From assembly GCA_003290465.1 (NCBI GenBank), contig CP030759.1, positions 2,170,001 to 2,234,000 on the forward strand: a stretch of 64,000 nucleotides of DNA. The letters run 5' to 3'. How positions within the stretch are numbered: position 1 is the first letter of the stretch; each line of letters begins with the position of its first letter. The stretch is from Candidatus Sumerlaea chitinivorans. Its GTDB lineage: Bacteria > Sumerlaeota > Sumerlaeia > Sumerlaeales > Sumerlaeaceae. The notes under the pieces are model-generated. The model saw only the letters and a program-made list of their open reading frames with translations. It ran no database searches and was not told the origin of the DNA. The position numbers were made by a program, and so were the translations under genes. Shown in pieces: positions 57,816 to 64,000 of this stretch.

Positions 57816-59609
57816 ATGACTGCCGAGGCAAATGCAACCGTGACGATCCACGCAGTGGAGCGGGCGCCCTCGCCCCCCCTTCCCAAGTGGCACTTCGCAT
57901 TTGTCGCCGCAGTTGCGTTTGTGCTCTATTTGCCTTCCCTCCGGTTCTCGTTCGTTTGGGATGATACCTTCTTCATTGTCCGCAATCCTGCGGTGCAATC
58001 CCCGCGTTATCTTTGGGCCTATTTTACGGACGCCACAACCTATGCGTGGGCCACGACTCCGGGGCTTTATCGGCCGCTGCGCAATATCAGTTTCCTCCTC
58101 GATTACGTGCTCGTCGGGCTCCGCCCCGCATGGTGGCATCTGCACAACGTGCTTCTCCACACTTTGAACGCCGTGCTTGTGCTGTGGGTTGTGAATCGGG
58201 TTGTTGCACTTCGCCCCTCGCCAGCCTCCCGGGCAGCGGCTCTCGTTGCCACCCTACTGTGGGTCTGCCATCCAGTGCACACCGAAGCGGTCGCGTGGGT
58301 GAAGAGCCGCGACGAAATGCTCTTCACCGCGTTTTATCTCGCTGCCTTCGGTCTCGCGTGGCAGGCCTACTTCTGGCGACAGTTTCGCGCGCGTACATGC
58401 ATCCTCGTTCTGCTTCTTTTCGCTGGGGCCCTTTTGAGTAAAGAAATGGCGGCAAGCCTCCCCATCGTGCTGAGTATGGGCCTGTGGCTGCTGACGCCTC
58501 GGGACGCACGCCGCCTCCGCCTGCCGAGCGCAGTCCTTTTGCTTGCGGGGCAGCTTGCCTTACTGCTCGCTTTCGTGTACGTTCGTCATCGCGTACTGGG
58601 GCAAACTGCCCAGTGCCCCCGCCTCTCGGGGAGCTTGCTCGGCGACATGTTGACCATGGTGCGTGCGGCGGCTCGCTACGTGACATTGTCCGTCGCTCCC
58701 ATCCGCCAGCTTGCCGACTACCAAGCGTTTGGCGTCACGCGCTCACTTGCCGAGCCACGTTGGTGGGTGGCGGTGGCAATCCTTGCTGCATCCGTAGGCG
58801 CTTGGATTGCGATCGCTCGCAGAGATCCGCGCGCCAGCTTCGGGATGGCTTGGTTCTGGATCGCTCTCTTGCCCGTGTCGAACATCATTCCAACCATGCA
58901 ATTCCTCGCGGAACGCTTTTTGTACTTGCCGCTGGTCGGCCTCGCGGTCACCGTCGCAGCCCTTCTTGATCAAGCTTGGTACGCCGCTGCCCAGAGTGCG
59001 TCCCCGCAAAAGGCAAAACAGGTTGCCATCGTGGCGGCCACGTGGCTGACCCTCTTTGTCTCGCTTACAAGCGTGCGGGTGCACGTTTGGCGCGACGAAA
59101 CCATCCTCTTCGCCACCACCTACCTCGATTCTCCTCCTTGCGCACGCATTGCCCAGAATCTCGCCGTTGCGCTTACGAACCGTGGGCAACCCGAAGCCGC
59201 CATCCAGATTCTTGAGGAGGTGTTGGCAGACCGGCAAGGTGTGTACAAAGATATGAATGCCGTCGTGCTCGAGTGCACCCTTGCCCAAGCGTTGGTACTG
59301 AGCGGCCGCCCCGCCGAGGCGCTCGTGCACGCCGATCGCGCCCTTGCCCTCAATCTCCAATATGAGGAGGCGTGGCAAATTAAAGGCCTTGCCTACGGGC
59401 GCATGGGCGACCATGAGCGCGCACTTGCGTGTTTTGTCCAAGCGCTCCGCACGAACCCCGCCGCGGCCGAAAAAGCCCGACAGAACATTCGCACCGCCCT
59501 CCGCTATCTCGGCCGGTTCGAGGATTTGAAGGCATTCGAGCGCGGGCAAATCCCGCTCGAAAAACTGGCGCCACCCCTTCCCCCTCCTTCCTCCAGCAAG
59601 CGCCCATAA
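57816..59609 (+). CDS. TMTC-like membrane protein with C-terminal TPR repeats
   Basis: 597 residues. Around ten hydrophobic helices; signature loops FVWDDTFFIVRNPAV, YRPLRNISFLLDY and HPVHTEAVAWVKSRDEML match the TMTC/O-mannosyltransferase-like group, including the acidic DD in the first loop. At least three TPRs occupy ~460-590. Such proteins are thought to attach sugars to proteins outside the membrane, with TPRs to bind partners. ATG at 57816 is the natural start. Confidence 0.85.
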   Translation: MTAEANATVTIHAVERAPSPPLPKWHFAFVAAVAFVLYLPSLRFSFVWDDTFFIVRNPAVQSPRYLWAYFTDATTYAWATTPGLYRPLRNISFLLDYVLVGLRPAWWHLHNVLLHTLNAVLVLWVVNRVVALRPSPASRAAALVATLLWVCHPVHTEAVAWVKSRDEMLFTAFYLAAFGLAWQAYFWRQFRARTCILVLLLFAGALLSKEMAASLPIVLSMGLWLLTPRDARRLRLPSAVLLLAGQLALLLAFVYVRHRVLGQTAQCPRLSGSLLGDMLTMVRAAARYVTLSVAPIRQLADYQAFGVTRSLAEPRWWVAVAILAASVGAWIAIARRDPRASFGMAWFWIALLPVSNIIPTMQFLAERFLYLPLVGLAVTVAALLDQAWYAAAQSASPQKAKQVAIVAATWLTLFVSLTSVRVHVWRDETILFATTYLDSPPCARIAQNLAVALTNRGQPEAAIQILEEVLADRQGVYKDMNAVVLECTLAQALVLSGRPAEALVHADRALALNLQYEEAWQIKGLAYGRMGDHERALACFVQALRTNPAAAEKARQNIRTALRYLGRFEDLKAFERGQIPLEKLAPPLPPPSSSKRP

Positions 59610-59663
59610 GTGAGCTCTCCCAACCGCATAGCTGCACCTCTCAATTGTCCCGCGCGATTCGAG

Positions 59664-61433
59664 CTACTCCAGCATCCCCTGCACCAAAATCTTACCCGCC
59701 TCCTCAGGTGGCATGGGCCGCCCATAGTAATAGCCCTGCGCCAGTTCGCAACCAATCGTCCGCAGAAACTCCGCCTGAGACTCATGCTCCACCCCCTCCG
59801 CAATCACGCATAGCTGCAACCCTTGCCCAAGCTGCGTCATCACTCTCACCACATTTTCCGCTCTGGTGTCTCCGGGAACGTTGCGAAGGAATGAAAGATC
59901 TATCTTGAGCACATGGATGGGCAAATGGAGGAGGTAACCCATGGCCGAGTACCCCTTACCGAAGTCATCGAGGCACGTGCTCAATCCCATACGGTTGAGC
60001 TCTGTAAGCACCTCTTTGGCTTTCTCCGCATAGCGCAGGAAGACACTTTCCGTCAGCTCGATCCTCAAGCGGTGGGCTTGCACCCCCGTGCGGGCCAGAA
60101 TGTCGCGCAGGGCCTTGAGAAATTCCCCATTTGCGAAATGCTCCACCGAGAAATTGACACTGACCCACCATGGGCGCTGCGCCAGCGTCGTGGTGCTACT
60201 CTCCCATTCGCGAACTTGCCTGCACACCCGTTCGAACACCCATAAATCCAGTTCACACACAAGCCCAGCCTCTTCTGCCACGGGAATGAACTCGCTTGGC
60301 GAGATCATTCCGCGCACGGGATGCGGCCAGCGCACCAGCGCTTCCAGTCCCACCACGGCCCGCGTCCTGTTTTCCACCACCGGTTGATAATAAACGGCCA
60401 ATTGGCCCACTTCCAAGGCGCGACGCAGATCATTCTCCAGGGCGAGCGTCCGGAGTGCTTCTTCATGCATCGTGGGGACAAAGAATGAGTACTTGCCCCG
60501 AGTGGAACGTTTCGCGGTCGCCAAGGCGGCCTCAGCATCGCGCAAAACCTGGGCACTTGAAGTGATGGGATCTTGGATCACGACGACACCCATCGAAGCC
60601 GTGAGATGCAGCAAGTTACTTCCGTAGGGCTGGTTTAGGGCGGCATTGAGCCGGTCCGCCATACGCGTGATATCTGCAAGACTGTCGAAGCCCTCAGCCA
60701 AAACCGCAAACTCGTCACTTCCTAAACGAGCTACGGTGTCCTCGGGGCGCAGAAGCGCCGAAAGCCGTGCTCCCACCTCGCGAAGAATTACATCTCCTTC
60801 GTCGTGGCCAATTGCCTCATTCAAGATCTTGAATCGGTCGAGGTCCACATAGAAAACGGCTGCAAGAGTTTGCGGATGACGTGCACGGCGGTAAATCGCT
60901 TGCGTCAGACGATCGCGAAACAGCACACGGTTCGGAAGGCCTGTCACAGCATCCGTGGTCGCCTGTAACGCGATCTGTTCCTGCATTGCGCGCTCGTTGG
61001 TGATGTCCCGGACGACCGCGATCACGCCCTGAAATTCCTCGTCGACAAACCACGGGGATAGTCGGACAGAAAACCACCGCCGCCCCTCCTTCTTCATAAG
61101 GGGATAGCTGTATTCCACGATCTCTCCCTGCCGGACTTTCTCAAACGCTGGCTGGAAGAGCGCATCGAGCTCTGGCCCCATCACTTCCCCATGCCGCTTG
61201 CCAAGGAATGTGGACGGGGGATACAGGAGCGGTACCAACGTACTATGGTAGGAGACAAAACGCTGATCACGGTCGAGCACAAACACCAAGTCCGGAGATG
61301 CCTGAAGAAGGGCATGAAGCTTGGCTTCGCACTGCGCAAGTGCGGCACGCAATTTTTCAAATTCTTCTCGGAAAGGTCCCTTCCCCCATTCGGTTTCATT
61401 ACTCGCCGGAGAGTTCTTGTAATTTTGCATCAT
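59664..61433 (-). CDS. PAS-GGDEF-EAL cyclic-di-GMP protein
   Basis: About 589 residues. PAS (~30-140) with a C-terminal coil, GGDEF (~150-310) and EAL (~325-575). The GGDEF signature is GSDEF (in ARLGSDEFAVL), so cyclase activity is doubtful. The EAL domain has EALVRW, ELTES, DDFGKGYS, KIDLSFL and AEGVEHESQ, all consistent with active phosphodiesterase. No membrane helix. ATG at 61433 (or the next codon) follows an AAAGGAC stretch; the upstream extension looks non-coding. Confidence 0.9.
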   Translation of the reverse strand: MMQNYKNSPASNETEWGKGPFREEFEKLRAALAQCEAKLHALLQASPDLVFVLDRDQRFVSYHSTLVPLLYPPSTFLGKRHGEVMGPELDALFQPAFEKVRQGEIVEYSYPLMKKEGRRWFSVRLSPWFVDEEFQGVIAVVRDITNERAMQEQIALQATTDAVTGLPNRVLFRDRLTQAIYRRARHPQTLAAVFYVDLDRFKILNEAIGHDEGDVILREVGARLSALLRPEDTVARLGSDEFAVLAEGFDSLADITRMADRLNAALNQPYGSNLLHLTASMGVVVIQDPITSSAQVLRDAEAALATAKRSTRGKYSFFVPTMHEEALRTLALENDLRRALEVGQLAVYYQPVVENRTRAVVGLEALVRWPHPVRGMISPSEFIPVAEEAGLVCELDLWVFERVCRQVREWESSTTTLAQRPWWVSVNFSVEHFANGEFLKALRDILARTGVQAHRLRIELTESVFLRYAEKAKEVLTELNRMGLSTCLDDFGKGYSAMGYLLHLPIHVLKIDLSFLRNVPGDTRAENVVRVMTQLGQGLQLCVIAEGVEHESQAEFLRTIGCELAQGYYYGRPMPPEEAGKILVQGMLE

Positions 61434-61979
61434 GTCCTTTTTTTCGTCCTTTCTATTTATCCGCTGTTTGGCGACACACAAGCTCACCCCCTCTTTCTCC
61501 AGCGCCGCTGAAGGCAATTCGGAAACCCGCAAGACCTTATACGTGAGCCGATCAGTTACTTGCCAATGATTGAAATATCAAGAGTAAAACATCAGGAAAT
61601 GCACCAATCGTTTTTCGTCAGAACGTAGCAGTCCATTGCTTCGGGAGGCCGCAGGACTCGCAGCTCTTCCAGAACAGCACCGTTGTCCCTTGGTCGCTTA
61701 AGGGGAGAATGATGGGCCAAACGCAACGGGCTTTCCCAGAGTGAACAATGCGGCTATATTCGCCAAATTGTAAAAATCATCCGTCGAGAACGGCAAAATT
61801 TGTGTCTCTTTTCACAAATATAGAAAGATTTTCCCGTTTTGGATCGATTGACTTGCGTCGTGCAATACAGCTGCGAATAAATTCGCCGCTGCAAACGTCT
61901 GTTATCGTAAAGGCTTGACACACCGTTGTCGTCGCCCGTGACTGCGCCTTGAAAATTTGAATTAGAAAGGATTTGAAAT
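61434..61979. other. Long divergent leader between GGDEF-EAL and aldolase genes
   Basis: 546 bases, noticeably AT-rich in its right half. TTGACA at 61915-61920 is followed 17 bases later by GTGACT, a poor -10. The aldolase ribosome site (GAAAGGAT) is 61964-61971. No ORF or RNA structure was recognised; a structured 5' leader cannot be ruled out. Confidence 0.35.
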
Positions 61980-63011
61980 ATGCCTCTCGTCCCAATGCGC
62001 GTATTGCTCGACCACGCGGCCGAAAATGGTTACGGCGTCGCAGCGCTCAACGTCAACAATATGGAGCAGATCCAGGCCATCATGGCTGCTGCGGTCGAAA
62101 CGAACTCCCCCGTCATCATTCAGGCCTCGCGTGGCGCCCGTTCCTATAGTCAGGACGCCTACCTGCGGCACCTCATTTTGGCCGCGGCCGAGCTTCATCC
62201 CAACATTCCGATCGCTATGCACCTCGACCACGGCAATGCCCCCGAAACTTGCTACAGCGCGATCGCCCAAGGGTTTACCTCAGTCATGATGGACGGGTCG
62301 CTGATGGCCGACGGCAAGACGCCCTCGGATTACGAATATAACGTTCGTGTGACCCGCGAGGTCGTCCAAGTCGCCCACGCTCTCGGCGTGAGCGTCGAAG
62401 GCGAAATCGGCGCTCTCGGTGGCATTGAGGACGGCCACGGCGCCGGTCTGAGCGAAGAGGAAGCCAAGAAGCACCTCACCGATCCCGCGCAAGCTGAGCA
62501 ATTCGTCGCGGAAACCGGCGTGGATGCGCTCGCCGTCGCGATCGGCACGAGCCACGGCGCTTACAAGTTCTCCAAGCCCCCCACAGGCGACGTGCTGAAA
62601 ATGGACCTCATCGAGGAAATCCATCGCCGTTTGCCCAACACCCACCTCGTGATGCATGGCTCCTCGAGCGTGCCGCAGGAGTTGGTCGAGATCGTCAACA
62701 AATACGGCGGCAAGCTGAAACCCGCGTTCGGTGTTCCGATTGAGCAAATCCAGCGCGGCATCAAGCACGGCGTGCGCAAGATCAACGTCGACACCGACAA
62801 CCGCCTCGCCATCACCGGCGCCATCCGCAAGGTCTTCGCGGAGCAGCCTGAGAAGTTCGATCCGCGCGACTACCTGAAGCCCGCGCGCGAAGCCATGAAG
62901 GAAGTCTGCAAAGAGCGCATGATCGCGTTCGGTCAGGCAGGCCATGCAGATAAAGTCCGCGTTATCTCCTGCCGCGAGATGATTTCCTTCTATATCTCGC
63001 AGAAGAAGTAG
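61980..63011 (+). CDS. fba: Class II fructose-bisphosphate aldolase
   Basis: 343 residues. Zinc ligands and catalytic base appear in [26 protein letters not shown] and [17 protein letters not shown] binds the substrate phosphate. It splits fructose-1,6-bisphosphate in glycolysis and runs in reverse for gluconeogenesis, which fits with gpmA in the window. ATG 61980 has GAAAGGAT eight bases upstream. A terminator follows. Confidence 0.95.
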   Translation: MPLVPMRVLLDHAAENGYGVAALNVNNMEQIQAIMAAAVETNSPVIIQASRGARSYSQDAYLRHLILAAAELHPNIPIAMHLDHGNAPETCYSAIAQGFTSVMMDGSLMADGKTPSDYEYNVRVTREVVQVAHALGVSVEGEIGALGGIEDGHGAGLSEEEAKKHLTDPAQAEQFVAETGVDALAVAIGTSHGAYKFSKPPTGDVLKMDLIEEIHRRLPNTHLVMHGSSSVPQELVEIVNKYGGKLKPAFGVPIEQIQRGIKHGVRKINVDTDNRLAITGAIRKVFAEQPEKFDPRDYLKPAREAMKEVCKERMIAFGQAGHADKVRVISCREMISFYISQKK

Positions 63012-63074
63012 CGCACGAATTGCGAGTGGTGCGGCGCCGCTGCGCGCCAGCGGAACTGCACGATCAAAGCTTTA

Positions 63075-63116
63075 GGGCGAGCGGCTCAAGCCGAGCTGCT
63101 CGCCCCTTCTTTATTT
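63075..63116 (+). terminator. Rho-independent terminator of fba
   Basis: Stem GGGCGAGC (63075-63082) with GCTCGCCC (63098-63105), an inner GGCTCAAGCC hairpin, then CTTCTTTATTTC. Located 63 bases after the fba stop. Confidence 0.75.
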
Positions 63117-63205
63117 CGCGCCCAAGCCACGCGAGCCGTCTTTTTCGCGACAGGGCCTCGTCCCCACAGCCTCCCGCAAGCGCAACCCTCACCGTGCGTC
63201 TTCGG

Positions 63206-64000
63206 TCAGAACTTAAGTTCGACGCGCTTCTCCTTGAAGAGCTCGTCGCGCTCGAGGTCGCGCCCTTTGCGCGTCTGCTCCAGCTCGTACATCCGGCGCA
63301 CCTTAGGCAGCGCTTCTTCAAAGGAGACGACCGGCGCAGGGATCTTCTCCTCGAGCATGATAATCATGACCTCGGAACCATAGAGGAAAGGTTCGGAAAT
63401 CTGCCCCACCTTGAGCTTTGCGATTTCGTTGCGGAACGCGTCACCCCGGAATGATGTGGGCACCACTCCAATGAGCCCACCGCGCGAGCGCGTGGCAATG
63501 GCGTCGCTTTCTCTGCGCGCGTACTCCTCGAAATCCTGCACGGTGCGAATCTTCGATCGAATGTCGTTGAGCTGCTTCTTCGCGCTTTCGATCGCAGCCT
63601 GGCGCTCCGCGTCCGGCAGAAGCAGATTCACGCGCTTCGTGATTTCACGGAGCTTCACTTTCTCAGCCCCAGTGAACTTGTCCAAGTGCTGTTCGTACCA
63701 CGCGCGAAGCTCCTCGTCGGTTGGCGGCTTCCGACTTTGCTCGCGACGCCGTAGCCATTCCGTCGTCACTTCGATGATTTTCTTCGACTCCATTTCGGAG
63801 CGATACACAGGATCTTTCTCTAAACCGAGGGCCTTCGATTCGCGCTTGACCAGCTCCATGACGATTTTCGGCGAGCTCCTTAGGAATTTCAGTCGTTCGT
63901 CGTAATTCATCCCACGCCACGATTTCTGGTAGGGCAGCACCTCACGCTGGAAATCGTCGTACGTATAGCGAAAATCCCCAATCCGCGCGAGCCATGTGGA
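63206..64000 (-). CDS. PpiC/SurA-type peptidyl-prolyl isomerase, 5' partial
   Basis: About 265 visible codons; the frame is open to the window edge, so the N-terminus, probably with signal peptide and chaperone helix, is missing. The SurA_N-like part contains RIGDFRYTYDDFQRE and a helical region. The parvulin domain includes SDAIATRSRGGLIGVVP and FRNEIAKLKVGQISEPF. It would act as a periplasmic folding chaperone. A GTG at 63940 is not a true start since the homology continues upstream. Confidence 0.8.
   Translation of the reverse strand, partial: STWLARIGDFRYTYDDFQREVLPYQKSWRGMNYDERLKFLRSSPKIVMELVKRESKALGLEKDPVYRSEMESKKIIEVTTEWLRRREQSRKPPTDEELRAWYEQHLDKFTGAEKVKLREITKRVNLLLPDAERQAAIESAKKQLNDIRSKIRTVQDFEEYARRESDAIATRSRGGLIGVVPTSFRGDAFRNEIAKLKVGQISEPFLYGSEVMIIMLEEKIPAPVVSFEEALPKVRRMYELEQTRKGRDLERDELFKEKRVELKF

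Noticed and set aside
61915-61943. Sigma-70 promoter for fba (TTGACA)
   Set aside because: The -35 is perfect but the -10 at 17-base spacing is GTGACT; too weak to call.

Overview
The window reads as a stretch of ordinary chromosome from a moderately GC-rich bacterium with short intergenic gaps and many overlapping start/stop junctions. A diaminopimelate-type murE, a lysA-type diaminopimelate decarboxylase, a GspE/PilB-type ATPase and lipoprotein signals suggest a diderm bacterium. The gene mix includes a secreted GH18 chitinase, a GH38 hydrolase, a HoxEFUYH hydrogenase and many TPR/glycosyltransferase membrane proteins. It fits an uncultured, sugar-polymer-degrading lineage such as Sumerlaeota (BRC1), but that placement is inference from gene content only; no rRNA is present.

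Layout. 1-1.8 kb: a PAS-GAF-GAF-HD-GYP c-di-GMP signalling gene, cut by the window edge and split by an apparent frameshift. 2.3-7.7 kb: secreted chitinase, HAD phosphatase and a GH38 alpha-mannosidase-like protein. 7.8 kb: tRNA-Gly(GCC). 8.0-13.3 kb: a minus-strand operon hoxE-F-U-Y-H plus the HoxH maturation protease (NAD-linked [NiFe] hydrogenase), with a perfect 9-bp inverted repeat just upstream of hoxE. 13.9-21.9 kb: gpmA, a GspE/PilB ATPase, a DppA-like aminopeptidase, a phage-style lysis pair (cell-wall hydrolase and small two-helix membrane protein), trxB and a DUF362 protein. 21.9-31.1 kb: membrane glycosyltransferase, zinc-ribbon TPR protein, anti-sigma factor, M1 metallopeptidase with Ig and carbohydrate-binding-like tail, and a histidine kinase. 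31.2-32.9 kb: a solitary full-length phage terminase large subunit. 33.1-39.1 kb: lysA, a UDP-glucuronate decarboxylase-like SDR, a TPR lipoprotein and two peptide-ABC permeases with a tiny coupled ORF between them.

39.2-51 kb: an uncharacterised 466-aa protein, then a coupled surface-glycan cluster (GT2, unknown alpha-helical protein, YbhN-type flippase-like protein, GT-C-like membrane protein), a convergent membrane protein, two half-size CbiX-type chelatases, a polysaccharide deacetylase and a second GT2. 51-55 kb: murE followed by two coupled enolase-superfamily genes of the dipeptide-epimerase type, suggesting peptidoglycan peptide metabolism. 55-64 kb: GT4 and sugar-nucleotide dehydrogenase, a TMTC-like TPR membrane protein, a PAS-GGDEF-EAL protein, class II fructose-bisphosphate aldolase and a truncated PpiC-type isomerase.

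The most unusual items are the phage-type genes standing alone among housekeeping genes (terminase, lysis pair), a GH38 protein lacking the usual nucleophile aspartate, the split asymmetric CbiX pair, the coupled 48-codon ORF between two permeases, and the palindrome ahead of the hydrogenase operon.
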